From NCBI GenBank assembly GCA_021777685.1, contig JAJYDH010000002.1, positions 1 through 39,122 of the forward strand: a DNA stretch of 39,122 nucleotides. Reading direction: 5' to 3'. This stretch comes from Planctomycetota bacterium. Lineage in GTDB: Bacteria > Planctomycetota > Planctomycetia > Isosphaerales > Isosphaeraceae. Numbering within the stretch: the stretch's first letter is position 1; the number at the start of each line of letters is the position of its first letter. The notes below the pieces were generated by a model, which saw only the letters and a list, made by a program, of their open reading frames with translations, was not told the DNA's origin and did no database searches. Positions 9,157 to 19,648 of the stretch are shown here, one piece after another. Both the position numbers and the translations under genes were made by a program.

Positions 9157-10086
9157 TCATTTCCCCGCCTTGAGGTGCTGGTCGAACCAGTCGGCGAACG
9201 CTTCCATGTCCTTGACCATGCTCAGCCAGCCGTGCCCGGCGCCCTTCTTGACGACGAGCTTCGCATCGACCCCGGCGGTCTTGAACTTCTCGACGATCGC
9301 CTCGGATTGCTGGAGCGGGACGAGTGCGTCGGCATCGCCGTGATAGATCAGCGAGGGTGCGTCGTCGGCCGAGACGTGGTTCGCCGGAGAGACCTTGCGG
9401 AGGATCTCCCGGCGCTTCTCCGGGTCGCTCACCGGCTCCCAGACGTTCTCGGCCGGGTCCAGCTCGCGGAAGTCGAAGGCGGGCCGGAACATCCGCCCGA
9501 AGTCGGTGACCTTCAGCATCTCGCGGCCCGCCTCGCCGTAGTTGAGGAAGTCGGTCGGCGGGAAGAAGCAGGCGACCGCCTGGACCTTGCTCGACTCGCG
9601 GTCGACGGGGTCCTTCGCGTTCGGGTCGCCCGGGCCGCCGGCCGTCCCCAGCATCAGCGAGAGGTGGCCGCCGGCCGAGGCGCCCGTCACTCCGATCCGG
9701 TTCGGGTCGATCGCGTAATCGGCCGCGTGATGGCGGATGAACCGGACCGCCCGGTTCACGTCGAGCACGATCTCCGGGACGGTGTAGCGGGGCTGGCTGC
9801 CGTGGACGACGGTGAAGACCGTGAACCCCCGGCCGAGCAGCGGCAGGAAGAAGACCGGGTTGATCGCATCGTGCGACGAGAAATAGCCGCCGCTGACCAC
9901 GAGCACCACCGCCGAGCCGTTGGCGTCCTTCTTCGGGGTGAAGACGTCCAGCGTCAACGCCGTGCCGACCTTCCGGCCGTAGATCACGTCCGCCTTGCGG
10001 TCGAACGTCGGCCCGTCCGCTGCGATGGCGAACGAGGGGATGAGCAGGGCCAATAGCGGTGCGGCAAGGGGGATCGTTCGTCTCAT
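9157..10086 (-). CDS. Secreted alpha/beta hydrolase (acetyl-esterase/BD-FAE-like)
   Basis: Signal peptide; VVLVVSGGYFSS; GVTGASAGGHLSLMLGT; SLIYHGDADALVP; GAGHGW. Confidence 0.85.
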   Translation of the reverse strand: MRRTIPLAAPLLALLIPSFAIAADGPTFDRKADVIYGRKVGTALTLDVFTPKKDANGSAVVLVVSGGYFSSHDAINPVFFLPLLGRGFTVFTVVHGSQPRYTVPEIVLDVNRAVRFIRHHAADYAIDPNRIGVTGASAGGHLSLMLGTAGGPGDPNAKDPVDRESSKVQAVACFFPPTDFLNYGEAGREMLKVTDFGRMFRPAFDFRELDPAENVWEPVSDPEKRREILRKVSPANHVSADDAPSLIYHGDADALVPLQQSEAIVEKFKTAGVDAKLVVKKGAGHGWLSMVKDMEAFADWFDQHLKAGK

Positions 10087-10514
10087 CGTGTCCTCTCGGC
10101 GGTGTCGTCGACCAGGCGGATCGGACCATCATAATCGCGAGGCCGGGCCGCGCCATTCCCTCCCGCAGTCGAGATCGGATGGCTTGACCGGACCTTGGCC
10201 AGGCCGTGAGACCCGGCGAGGCCCGCACCCGCGCTTCATCGAGTCCGAACGATCATGATCGGCACGTCGACCGGGCCGTTGAAGATCGTGTTCCAGGCCG
10301 GGAAGACCGTCTTGTCGGGCTTCCGGGCCGGTCTGGAGGTTGGGGCGTGTGTTGGGACGGTCAGCTTCGACACGACCGGAGCAGGCTCGACCAGGGACAA
10401 AAACGAACTGTCATGAGGTCACCCCTCCCCGTGAAACGGGGAGATTCCAGCGGATCACATTCGCGTGGCATCGGCCTTTTCCCGGAGGGAAGGGGTTGCC
10501 CTGCCGGATCGGGC

Positions 10515-10643
10515 TGGAAGCCGCTCAAGCCGACGGACACCTCGTGGGCCAAGGGCCCCGTCAGAGTCGGGCTGCTCTCGACCGACACCAGCAGCGAGCC
10601 GAGCTTGGTCAATTTCGACGATGACACGCTCGAGACCCGGTGA
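10515..10643 (+). pseudogene. Remnant resembling the C-terminus of a DUF1349/concanavalin-like domain
   Basis: GWKPLKPTDTSWAKGPVRVGLLSTDTSSEPSLVNFDDDTLETR* resembles a lectin-like C-terminal strand; upstream frame is incoherent. Confidence 0.4.
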
Positions 10644-10842
10644 GGGGCGAGACGACCCGTACCGAGATTTCCCGGGATTCGCCCAGGTCGTCTGATAATT
10701 CGACCCCTCGATTCGCGATGATATAGAGGGCCGGACGCCGTTGCGCGCCGGCCGAGCGTCCGCCGAGGCCCGGCGGGCGTCCTTTTGGACTCAGCGAAGG
10801 AGGAGCAATTCTCGGATCGAATCGGTCGGATTTCTCGAAGGG

Positions 10843-11472
10843 ATGGCCGCGTTGAACTGGTATGTTTCGTTGCTCGGTACGGTGGCCTGGCCGCTGTCGA
10901 CGCTGGGGATCGCCCTGTTGTTCCGCCAGGATGTGAAACGGGCCCTGGGACGGATCGGGCAGTTCCGCTATCGTGACCTCGAAGTGACCTTCCGCGCCGA
11001 ACTCCAGCAGGCCGAGTCGCTCGCCCGCTCGATGCCCCCGGCGCCCCCGAAACAGGCCGCCGTGCTGGAGATCGAGCCCGGCGGCTTCGTCCCCCTGGCA
11101 AGGCCCCTCCTGGGAGACGTCACGCGACCGGTCGCGCCCCTCCGCGAGCGTGAGGAGCTGATGGCGAAGGCCGCGCGATCGCCCCGCGAGGCCGTGGCGG
11201 GGGCGTGGGACGTCGTGACCGAGGCCATCGTCCGGACGGCCCAGTCCGTGGCCGAGCGTGGCGTTTCGCGCCTCGACGACCCGGACACGGCGCTCCGATA
11301 CCTGGTCGACCGGGGCTGGCTCACCGGTGCCGAGGCGATGCTCGTCGGGCTCCTGCGCTCGCTCCACGATCGAGCCGCGAGCCCCGATCGGACCGCGCCG
11401 TCGGTCGACGAGGCCCGGCGCTTCGTCGAGCTGTCCCTGGAGGTCGCCGGGAGGATCGAGCGGAAGGGCTGA
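10843..11472 (+). CDS. Hypothetical protein with N-terminal transmembrane helix
   Basis: MAALNWYVSLLGTVAWPLSTLGIALLFRQDVKRALGRIGQFRYRDLEVTF...; good codon structure; start inside ORF 10741..11472. Confidence 0.65.
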   Translation: MAALNWYVSLLGTVAWPLSTLGIALLFRQDVKRALGRIGQFRYRDLEVTFRAELQQAESLARSMPPAPPKQAAVLEIEPGGFVPLARPLLGDVTRPVAPLREREELMAKAARSPREAVAGAWDVVTEAIVRTAQSVAERGVSRLDDPDTALRYLVDRGWLTGAEAMLVGLLRSLHDRAASPDRTAPSVDEARRFVELSLEVAGRIERKG

Positions 11473-11508
11473 GGCCGCCGGGGAGGGGTGATACGGTCGG
11501 CTCGACCA

Positions 11509-11688
11509 GGTTTATTCAAAGGTCGAATCCGCGTCCATCGCCCCCCCACCCCAACCCTCCCCCGCGAGTGGGGAGGGGGCCAGATCCGGCCTTCGGCCGG
11601 TGAGATCCGCTGGTGTCCGTCCCTCTCCCCCCTCGCGGGGGAGGGTTGGGGTGGGGGGCGTCGCTAGATCGAGAACCTTTGAGTGACC
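11509..11688. mobile_element. MITE-like element with TTCAAAGG-containing terminal inverted repeats and nested C-rich palindromes
   Basis: Left end GGTTTATTCAAAGGTC; reverse complement of right end GGTCACTCAAAGGTT; inner arms 11541-11579 and 11620-11660. Confidence 0.65.
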
Positions 11689-11819
11689 CTGTCGGCCCGA
11701 CACGCTCCGTTGCGAGATCCGAACATCTGGCGTAGAGTGAGGATCGCGCGACCGACGCGCGGGCCTATCCCCCCTTCCCGGTCTCCCTCAGATCCGGGGA
11801 TCGATCGCGAGCGAGATCC

Positions 11820-13484
11820 ATGAGCGTCCAGACCACCGAGAGGCCCGTCGGGGCCGACCAGAACGCGCCCGACGTGGCCTTGCCCCCCCTCCCGGCCTCC
11901 TGGCGGTCGCTCCCCCGGGCGTTCGTCGACACCGCCCGCGCGCGCTGGTCGAAGGTCGGGATGGCCGACAGCACGGGCGTCGAATTGTCGTTCGGTTCGT
12001 CCTTGATCCGGGCGGTGGCACTGGGCAGGGCCCTCGCCCGCGATCTGGGGCCCGAGCGGTATGTGGGGGTGATGGTCCCGCCGAGCGTCCCCGGGGCGAT
12101 CACGAACATCGCGCTCCTGCTCCTGGGAAAGATCCCGATCAACCTGAACTACTCGGCCAGCCAGTCGGTGATCGATGCGGCGGTCGACCAGTCCGGTATC
12201 AAGCACGTCATCACCTCGAAGAAGGTCGTTGAGAAGGTCCACCTCACGCCGAAAGGGACGCTCGTCTACCTGGAGGACATGCCTGCGAAGGTCGGCAAGC
12301 TCGACAAGCTCTGGGCGGCCTTCGTGGGCAAGGTCTGCCCCGTTGGTTTAATGGGTTCGTTTTTGCCGGGACTGAAGGATGAGAAGTTCGACGCGACGGC
12401 CACGGTGATGTTCACCTCGGGCTCGACCGGCGACCCCAAGGGCGTGGTCCTCTCGCACGGCAACGTCCTGTCGAACGTCCATCAGATGAGGCATCACCTC
12501 AAGCTCGACCCGCTGGACGTGGTCGCCCTGGGCATCCTGCCGTTCTTCCACTCGTTCGGCTACACGGTGGGGATCTGGACCATCCTCCTGCTGGGCAAGA
12601 AGGCGGTCTACCACTCGAACCCGCTCGACACCAAGGTCATCGGCGACCTCTGCGAGAAGCACAAGGTCACGCTGATCGCGGCCTCTCCCACCTTCGCCCG
12701 GCACTACATCCAGCGCAAGCCCGAGCAGTTCGCCGGCCTGGTCCACCTGCTCCTGGGGGCCGAGAAGCTCCAGCCCCAGACCGCGCAGGAGATCCGCGAC
12801 AAGATCCACCTGGAGCCGCTCGAAGGCTACGGGACGACCGAGATGTCGCCGGTGGCCGCGGTCAACGTCCCCTTCGACGTCACCCTGCCCGACGGCCGGG
12901 TGGTGCCCGGGAACCGGCCGGGGACCGTGGGACGCCTCCTGCCCGGCACGGCGGTCAAGACCATCGACCCCGAGACCGACGCCGACCTGCCGAGGGGGTC
13001 CGAGGGCATGGTCCTGGTCAAGGGGCCGCAGATCATGCAGGGCTACCTGGACCGCCCCGACGCGACCGCGAAGGTCCTCCGCGACGGCTGGTATAACTCG
13101 GGCGACCTGGGCTTCCTCGACGCCGACGGGTTCCTCCGGATCACGGGCCGGCTGAGCCGGTTCTCGAAGATCGCCGGCGAGATGGTGCCGCACCTGGGCG
13201 TCGAGTCGGCGCTGATGGAGGCCGCCGGGGTCGACGAGATGGCCCTGGCCGTGACCTCCGTCCCCGACGACAAGCGCCAGGAGCGGCTGATCGTCGTCCA
13301 CACGAAGCTCGCGATCCCCCCCGCCGAGGTCTGCAAGAAGCTCCTCGCCGCCGGGTTGCCCCGGCTCTGGGTCCCCTCCGCCGAGGATTTCCTCCAGGTC
13401 GAGGCCATCCCCCGACTCGGCCCGGGCGGCAAGCTCGACTTGAGGAAGCTGAAGGAGATCGCCCTGGAGGCGAGGAAGAATTGA
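11820..13484 (+). CDS. AMP-binding acyl-CoA synthetase / acyl-ACP synthetase-like ligase
   Basis: TSGSTGDPKGVVLSHGN, EGYGTTEMSPV, YNSGDLGFLDADGFLRITGRLSRFSKIAGEMV. Confidence 0.9.
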   Translation: MSVQTTERPVGADQNAPDVALPPLPASWRSLPRAFVDTARARWSKVGMADSTGVELSFGSSLIRAVALGRALARDLGPERYVGVMVPPSVPGAITNIALLLLGKIPINLNYSASQSVIDAAVDQSGIKHVITSKKVVEKVHLTPKGTLVYLEDMPAKVGKLDKLWAAFVGKVCPVGLMGSFLPGLKDEKFDATATVMFTSGSTGDPKGVVLSHGNVLSNVHQMRHHLKLDPLDVVALGILPFFHSFGYTVGIWTILLLGKKAVYHSNPLDTKVIGDLCEKHKVTLIAASPTFARHYIQRKPEQFAGLVHLLLGAEKLQPQTAQEIRDKIHLEPLEGYGTTEMSPVAAVNVPFDVTLPDGRVVPGNRPGTVGRLLPGTAVKTIDPETDADLPRGSEGMVLVKGPQIMQGYLDRPDATAKVLRDGWYNSGDLGFLDADGFLRITGRLSRFSKIAGEMVPHLGVESALMEAAGVDEMALAVTSVPDDKRQERLIVVHTKLAIPPAEVCKKLLAAGLPRLWVPSAEDFLQVEAIPRLGPGGKLDLRKLKEIALEARKN

Positions 13485-13996
13485 ACCGCCAAGACGCCAA
13501 GCTCGCCAAGGAGGAAGAAGAGAAGTATCAGAGGAAGCAGATCAGGAGCGAACCGGAAAGAGAGCTGGATGAATTGGCCCATCGCGTGATCGGCGCGGCC
13601 ATCGAGGTGCATCGGCATCTCGGGCCGGGATTTCTCGAAGGGGTCTACGAGGATGCTCTCGCCGTAGAGTTCACGCTTCGCGGACTCGCCTACGCGAGGC
13701 AGAAATCCATCGCGGTCTATTACAAGGATCATCCCGTCGGTGAAGGTCGGCTCGACTTTCTGGTGGAAGAGTCTCTGATCGTGGAGTTGAAGGCGGTCGA
13801 AGGGCTCGCCGCGATCCACAAGGCGCAAGTCTTATCCTACCTGAAAGCCACCCGGCTGCGGCTGGGCGTCCTGATCAATTTTAATGTCCCCATCTTGAGG
13901 GACGGGCTACAAAGAGTCATCCTGTCCTGAATTCCCCCCTTTCTTACTCTCTTTCTCTTCCTCCTCCTTGGCGATCTTGGCGTCTTGGCGGTTCAA
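13480..13996. mobile_element. Putative TIR-bracketed GxxExxY element
   Basis: Left TTGAACCGCCAAGACGCCAAGCTCGCCAAGGAGGAAGAAGAG matches the reverse complement of right TTGAACCGCCAAGACGCCAAGATCGCCAAGGAGGAGGAAGAG with 2 mismatches. Confidence 0.6.
13481..13930 (+). CDS. GxxExxY family protein (PD-(D/E)XK-like)
   Basis: ELDELAHRVIGAAIEVHRHLGPGFLEGVYEDALAVEFTLRGL...GRLDFLVEESLIVELKAV...LSYLKATRLRLGVLINFNV; possible TTG start or internal start. Confidence 0.9.
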   Translation: MNRQDAKLAKEEEEKYQRKQIRSEPERELDELAHRVIGAAIEVHRHLGPGFLEGVYEDALAVEFTLRGLAYARQKSIAVYYKDHPVGEGRLDFLVEESLIVELKAVEGLAAIHKAQVLSYLKATRLRLGVLINFNVPILRDGLQRVILS

Positions 13997-14035
13997 TCCT
14001 CTTCAATCCCCGAGCGCAACCACCCGGAGCCTGGG

Positions 14036-15319
14036 ATGAACGTGGTTCTTCGGGTCACCGCCGGCCCCCACGCGGGGATGGAATACACCTTCGACCGTCA
14101 CGAGACGTTCGTGGTCGGGCGGTCGTCGCAGGTGCAGTTCCCGGTGCCCGAGGACGGATTCCTGTCGAGGAACCATTTCCTGATCGAGTTCAACCCGCCG
14201 GTCTGCTTCCTCCGCGACCTGGGCAGCACCAACGGCACGAAGGTCAACGGCCACCGGGTCGACGCCGTCCGGCTCCGGGACGGCGACACCATCACGGCGG
14301 GGGAAAGCTCGTTCGTGGTCCGGGTCGAGGAGACCTCGTGGGACGGCCGGCCGAAGATCCACTGCCTGGGCTGCGGCAAGAACGCCCCGCATGACATGGC
14401 CGTCAACGCCCGGCCCGACGAGGATGCCATCTCTTGGCTCTGCGACGAGTGCATCGCCCACCGCCGCAACTATCCGACCACCGACTCGGAATATCTGATC
14501 GAGAAGCGGATCGGCGGCGGCGGGATGGGCGAGGTCTTCCTCGCCCGCCATCTCCCGACCAACCAGCCCGTGGCCATCAAGATGATGGTCCCCTCGATCG
14601 CCGCCAGCGACCGCGCCAAGCTCCGGTTCCAGCGCGAGCTTGATGTCCTCAAGAACCTCCGGCATCCCAACATCGTCGCCTTCCACACGATGTTCGAGAT
14701 GGACGGCCAGTTCCAGCTCGTCATGGAGTACGTCGTCGGCAAGGACGCCCACGACTGGGTGAAGTCGCTGCCCGGCCCGCTCTCGGCCTCCGCCGCCTCC
14801 CGGATCGGCGTGCAGTTGATGATGGCGCTCGACCACGCCCACGCCAAGGGGTACGTCCACCGCGACATCAAGCCCTCGAACCTGCTCGTCACCGGCCCCC
14901 CGGTCCGGCCCTCGATGAAGCTCTCCGACTTCGGCCTGGCCAAGAGCTTCCGCGACAACGCCGGCTTCGCCGGCCTGACCCACCAGGGGGACATCGGCGG
15001 CTCGGGCGGGTTCATCTCACCCGACCACATCCGCGACTTCCGCGACGCCAAGGAGCCCGCCGATATCTACAGCGCCGGGGCCACGCTCTATTACCTGCTC
15101 ACGAACCAGTTCCCCTTCTACAACTTCAACCCCAACCGCGCCGACGCCTACACGATGATCCTGGAGCACCCCGCCGTCCCCGTCCGCGCCCACCGCCCGG
15201 ACCTGCCCGAGGGGCTCGACAAGGTGCTCCGCAAGGCGCTCGAAAAGCAGCCCAAGGACCGCTGGAAGTCCGCCGCCGCGATGGCCGCGGCGCTCAAGCC
15301 GTTCCTGGACGCGATCTGA
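14036..15319 (+). CDS. FHA domain-Ser/Thr protein kinase
   Basis: FHA VGRSSQVQFPVPEDGFLSRNHFLIEF...DLGSTNGTKVNG; CxxC pair region; kinase GGGGMGEVFLARH, HRDIKPSNLL, SDFGLAK. Confidence 0.93.
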   Translation: MNVVLRVTAGPHAGMEYTFDRHETFVVGRSSQVQFPVPEDGFLSRNHFLIEFNPPVCFLRDLGSTNGTKVNGHRVDAVRLRDGDTITAGESSFVVRVEETSWDGRPKIHCLGCGKNAPHDMAVNARPDEDAISWLCDECIAHRRNYPTTDSEYLIEKRIGGGGMGEVFLARHLPTNQPVAIKMMVPSIAASDRAKLRFQRELDVLKNLRHPNIVAFHTMFEMDGQFQLVMEYVVGKDAHDWVKSLPGPLSASAASRIGVQLMMALDHAHAKGYVHRDIKPSNLLVTGPPVRPSMKLSDFGLAKSFRDNAGFAGLTHQGDIGGSGGFISPDHIRDFRDAKEPADIYSAGATLYYLLTNQFPFYNFNPNRADAYTMILEHPAVPVRAHRPDLPEGLDKVLRKALEKQPKDRWKSAAAMAAALKPFLDAI

Positions 15320-15414
15320 TCGTGTAGGGTGGGTCGAACGATCCGATCAGATCGAAAGACCGCTGGACAGGCTCAGCCCTAGATTCCGAGACCGACGGTC
15401 GTGGAAAACGCCCG

Positions 15415-15708
15415 ATGCCCCGACATCAATTCCAGGTACGCCTGATCGACCTTATGCTGATCGCGGCGGCGACCGCGCTCGGCCTCTCGCCGTTCATGCG
15501 ACAGGTTGGCCACTTGCTGTACTCGACCATCGCTCACATCGTCAGGAAACCGCCGTCGCCGTCCGATTGCGCCAAAATCGCCCTGTTTCTCGGGCTGTTT
15601 TCCGCATATGTGACCGGTTTGATCATCCATCCCGCCGGCCCGGCCATCGGACCCGGCTCGGATCGGACGGAACTGAATGGGTCGAGGTCCGGGAGTAGAA
15701 AGTCTTGA
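15415..15708 (+). CDS. Short hypothetical membrane protein (97 aa)
   Basis: RLIDLMLIAAATALGLSPFMRQ...IALFLGLFSAYVTGLII; two hydrophobic segments; possibly a truncated gene. Confidence 0.4.
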   Translation: MPRHQFQVRLIDLMLIAAATALGLSPFMRQVGHLLYSTIAHIVRKPPSPSDCAKIALFLGLFSAYVTGLIIHPAGPAIGPGSDRTELNGSRSGSRKS

Positions 15709-16571
15709 GGCGCCAGGGGGAGATCGCCATCATCGGCGTGGGCCTGATCGGAGGGTCGATCGGCCTGGCCCTGCGCTCGAAGGGCCGGGCGAAGCGGGTT
15801 GTCGGGATCGGCCGCGATCGAGGCCGGCTGGAGGAGGCAAAACGGCTCGGCGCCATCGACGATTTCACGACCGACCCGGCCGAGGGGGTCGCGGAGGCCG
15901 AAATCGCGGTCGTCTGCACGCCGGTCACTCGGATCGTCGAGGACATCCTGGTTGCCGCCCGATCCGGCCCGGATTCGATCCTGGTGACGGACGCGGGCAG
16001 CACCAAGTCCCGGATCGTCGAGGAGGTCGGGCGCGACCCGCGCGGCCGGGCCTGCTTCGTCGGCGCCCACCCGATCGCGGGATCGGAGCGTCAGGGGGCC
16101 GCTCATGGCCGCGCCGACCTGTTCGAAGGCCGCTCGTGCGTGCTGACCCCGACCCCGATCACACCGCCCGATCGCCTCGAACGCGCCAGACAATTCTGGG
16201 CCGGGCTGGGCTGTCGGGTCTTCGAGTTCGACCCGGCCGAACACGACCGGCGGCTCGCCCTGACCAGCCACCTCCCGCACGTCGTGGCCGCCGCCCTGGC
16301 GGGCTCGATCGACCCGGATCTGCTCCCGCTCGCCGCCGGGGCGTATCGCGACGGGACCCGCGTGGCCGAGGCCGATGCCGCGCTCTGGGCGGGGATCTTC
16401 GTCGAGAATCGCCGGCCGGTCCTCGAAGCCCTCGACCGGTTCGAAGCCCAGCTCGCCGACTTTCGGGAGGCGCTGGAGGCCGACGACCCGGGCAGGCTCG
16501 TCGAGTGGTGGGACGCCGCGAAGGGCCACCGTCGACGGTTCGGCCCTCCGCCCGATTCGCTTCCGGTTTGA
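15705..16571 (+). CDS. tyrA: Prephenate dehydrogenase
   Basis: IAIIGVGLIGGSIGLALRSKG; TDAGSTKSRIVEEV; FVGAHPIAGSERQGAAHGRADLFEGR; TSHLPHVVAAAL. TTG start assumed. Confidence 0.85.
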   Translation: MRRQGEIAIIGVGLIGGSIGLALRSKGRAKRVVGIGRDRGRLEEAKRLGAIDDFTTDPAEGVAEAEIAVVCTPVTRIVEDILVAARSGPDSILVTDAGSTKSRIVEEVGRDPRGRACFVGAHPIAGSERQGAAHGRADLFEGRSCVLTPTPITPPDRLERARQFWAGLGCRVFEFDPAEHDRRLALTSHLPHVVAAALAGSIDPDLLPLAAGAYRDGTRVAEADAALWAGIFVENRRPVLEALDRFEAQLADFREALEADDPGRLVEWWDAAKGHRRRFGPPPDSLPV

Positions 16572-16749
16572 AATCCTCGCGGGTATTCCTCATAATAAGG
16601 GCGCTGGTCCAACAACCGACGCCTGAAATTGGCACAACTCCAAGCTTTTCCCGATCTTCCGCGAAGCGAGACGGCCGCCCCACCGCTCGACGGGGCGACC
16701 GACGCGGAGGATTTTCGACCTGGCGAGATACGAAACGGGTCCTGGCCTC

Positions 16750-19599
16750 ATGCTCTGGCATCTCCAAATCGACCCCGCGCCGGGTCAGCTCGACCTCGCC
16801 GGACGGCGGATCGCCGCCGATGCCGCCGAACTCGGCCTGCCCGGCCCCTGGACCGTAGGGGCCTCCCGAGGGTTCCTGATCGAAGGGCCGCTCGACCGTC
16901 CGAGCGTGACGAGGGCCGCCGAGGCCGTACTGGTCGACCCGGTCGTCGAGACGTACTCGATGCGGGGCGTCGATGAATTCCAGGCCGTCGCCTCTTCGAG
17001 CACGGTCGTCCACGTCCTGCCCAAGCCGGGCGTGACCGACCCAGAGGCCGAGAGCGCCCTGGCCCTGCTCCGCGACCTCGGGCTGGCCGTCGAGAACGTC
17101 CGGACGATCCGGACCTATCGCGTCGAGGGGCCGGAAGCATCCCTCCCCCGCCTGATCGGCCGGGTCCTGGCCAACGATGCCGTCGAGCAGGCCGTCGTCG
17201 GCCCCCTGCCCTTCGACCGGCTCGGCCAGGGGACCTCGTACCGCTTCGCCCGGGTCGAGGTGCCGATCCTGGGCAAATCCGACGCCGAATTGCTCGACAT
17301 CAGCCGGAAAGGGCAGCTCCACTTCAGCCTGGCCGAGTTCCGGGCCGTGGAGCGGTACTTCGAGGAACTGGGCCGCGAGCCGACCGACTGCGAGCTGGAG
17401 ACCCTCGCCCAGACCTGGAGCGAGCACTGCTCGCACAAGACCCTCCGGGGGCGGATCGAGTTCGACGGCCGGGCGATCGACAACCTGCTCAAGCAGACCA
17501 TCTTCGGCGCGACCCAGCGGATGGGGCTCGACTGGCTGGTCAGCGTCTTCGCCGACAACGCCGGGGTCGTCCGGTTCGACGAGGATTATGACGTCTGCTT
17601 CAAGGTCGAGACGCACAACCACCCCTCGGCGATCGACCCTTACGGCGGGGCCAACACCGGGCTCGGCGGCGTGATCCGCGATCCGATGGGCACGGGCCTG
17701 GGCGCCAAGCCGATCTGCAACACCGACGTCTTCTGCGTCGCCCCGCCCGACACCCCGGCCGATTCTCTGCCGGCCGGCGTCCTCCACCCGCGCCGGATCT
17801 TGAAGGGGATCGTCGCCGGGGTCCGCGACTACGGCAACCGGATGGGCATCCCGACCGTCAACGGGGCGCTCGTCGGCCATCCCGCCTACCTGGCGAACCC
17901 GCTTGTCTTCTGCGGGACGGTCGGCCTGATCCCCCGGGGGATGTCGACCAAGTCGGTCGAGCCCGGCGACCGGATCGTCGCCATCGGCGGCCGGACCGGC
18001 CGCGACGGCATCCACGGCGCCACGTTCAGCTCGGTCGAACTGACCAGCGAGAGCGAGTCGATCTCCGGCGGCGCCGTCCAGATCGGCAACGCGATCACCG
18101 AGAAGATGGTCCTCGACGTCGTCCTCCAGGCCCGCGATCGCGGCCTCTTCCGCTCGATCACCGACTGCGGCGCCGGCGGGTTCAGCTCGGCCGTCGGCGA
18201 GATGGGGGCCGAACTTGGGGCGGAGGTCGACCTCGACCGCGCCCCGCTCAAATACGAGGGGCTGTCATACACCGAGATCTGGATCTCCGAGGCCCAGGAA
18301 CGGATGGTCCTGGCCGTCCCGCCCGAGAAATGGGCCGAACTTCGGGCTCTCTGCGAGTCGGAAGGGGTCGAGGCGACCGACCTCGGCCGGTTCGTGGATA
18401 CCGGCCGGCTGACCTTGAAATACCACGGCGAGGTCGTCGGCGACCTGTCGATGCACTTCCTCCACGACGGCCGCCCCGCCGTGATCCGCAAGGCGACGTT
18501 CACGCCGGTCGAGCCGAAGCCCCTCGAATTGCCCAACCAGGCCGATTACACGAAGGATCTCCTCGACATCCTCGGCACCTGGGACGTTTGCAGCAAGGAA
18601 TGGATCGTCCGCCAGTACGACCACGAGGTCCAGGCCCGCACCGTGGTCAAGCCGCTGGTCGGGGTGCTCGACGACGGGCCGGGGGATGCGTCGGTTGTCC
18701 TGCCGGTGGCGGGCTCGATGCGAGGGCTGGCGATCTCCTGCGGGATCAACCCGCGTCACGGGCTGATCGACCCCTACGCGATGGCCGGGTGCGTGATCGA
18801 CGAGGCCGTGAGGAACTGCGTGGCCGTCGGCGCCGACCCGGACCGGATCGCGATCCTCGACAACTTCTGCTGGGGCAATACCGAGCGGCCCGAGACGCTG
18901 GGCTCGCTCGTCCGCGCCGCCGAGGGCTGTCGAGACGTGGCGCTGGCCTACGGGACGCCGTTCATCTCGGGCAAGGACAGCCTGTACAACGAATACACGC
19001 ATGAAGGCAAGAGCCTGGCCATCCCGCCGACCCTGCTCATCAGCGCGATGGGCCAGATTCCCGACGTCCGCAAGTGCGTGACGATGGATCTGAAGGAGGC
19101 CGGCAACCTCCTGCTCCTGGTCGGCGAAACGCGCGACGAACTGGGCGGCTCGCACTGGGCGATGGTCCGGGGACTTGAAGGGGGCGATGTTCCCCGGGTG
19201 GACCCCGAGACCGCGCCTCGCATCTTCCGGGCCCTCTACTCGGCCATCTCCCGTGGCCTGGTCCGGTCGTGCCACGACCTGAGCGAAGGGGGCCTGGCCG
19301 TCGCCCTTGCCGAGATGGCCCTCGCGGGCGGCCTGGGCTTGGAGGCGGGGTTCGGCCTGGACCACTCATCCTCGCACCCGGCCTCGTTGCTGTTCTCGGA
19401 GTCGCCGACCCGTTTCGTCCTGGAAGTCCGCCCCGACGCGGTCGCCGAGCTTCGATCCCTGTTCGAGGGGCTGCCGATTGGCGAGGTTGGCACGGTGACA
19501 GACACCCCTCGGCTGGTCGTCCGCCACTCCGAAACGACCCTCATCGATGCACCGCTGTCCGCCCTGAAAGAAGCCTGGCAGGCCCCGCTCCGCTGGTGA
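16750..19599 (+). CDS. purL: Phosphoribosylformylglycinamidine synthase, PurS-PurL fusion type
   Basis: N-terminal PurS-like [74 protein letters not shown]. Confidence 0.93.
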   Translation: MLWHLQIDPAPGQLDLAGRRIAADAAELGLPGPWTVGASRGFLIEGPLDRPSVTRAAEAVLVDPVVETYSMRGVDEFQAVASSSTVVHVLPKPGVTDPEAESALALLRDLGLAVENVRTIRTYRVEGPEASLPRLIGRVLANDAVEQAVVGPLPFDRLGQGTSYRFARVEVPILGKSDAELLDISRKGQLHFSLAEFRAVERYFEELGREPTDCELETLAQTWSEHCSHKTLRGRIEFDGRAIDNLLKQTIFGATQRMGLDWLVSVFADNAGVVRFDEDYDVCFKVETHNHPSAIDPYGGANTGLGGVIRDPMGTGLGAKPICNTDVFCVAPPDTPADSLPAGVLHPRRILKGIVAGVRDYGNRMGIPTVNGALVGHPAYLANPLVFCGTVGLIPRGMSTKSVEPGDRIVAIGGRTGRDGIHGATFSSVELTSESESISGGAVQIGNAITEKMVLDVVLQARDRGLFRSITDCGAGGFSSAVGEMGAELGAEVDLDRAPLKYEGLSYTEIWISEAQERMVLAVPPEKWAELRALCESEGVEATDLGRFVDTGRLTLKYHGEVVGDLSMHFLHDGRPAVIRKATFTPVEPKPLELPNQADYTKDLLDILGTWDVCSKEWIVRQYDHEVQARTVVKPLVGVLDDGPGDASVVLPVAGSMRGLAISCGINPRHGLIDPYAMAGCVIDEAVRNCVAVGADPDRIAILDNFCWGNTERPETLGSLVRAAEGCRDVALAYGTPFISGKDSLYNEYTHEGKSLAIPPTLLISAMGQIPDVRKCVTMDLKEAGNLLLLVGETRDELGGSHWAMVRGLEGGDVPRVDPETAPRIFRALYSAISRGLVRSCHDLSEGGLAVALAEMALAGGLGLEAGFGLDHSSSHPASLLFSESPTRFVLEVRPDAVAELRSLFEGLPIGEVGTVTDTPRLVVRHSETTLIDAPLSALKEAWQAPLRW

Positions 19600-19648
19600 G
19601 CAAGCTCGCTCGAAAACGCCCCGCACTAAAACGCAAAGGAAAACGCCG

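Noticed and set aside
16159-18015. 618-aa minus-strand ORF opposite tyrA/purL
   Set aside because: Antisense shadow of the confidently identified tyrA and purL genes; low-complexity RPGD-rich composition.
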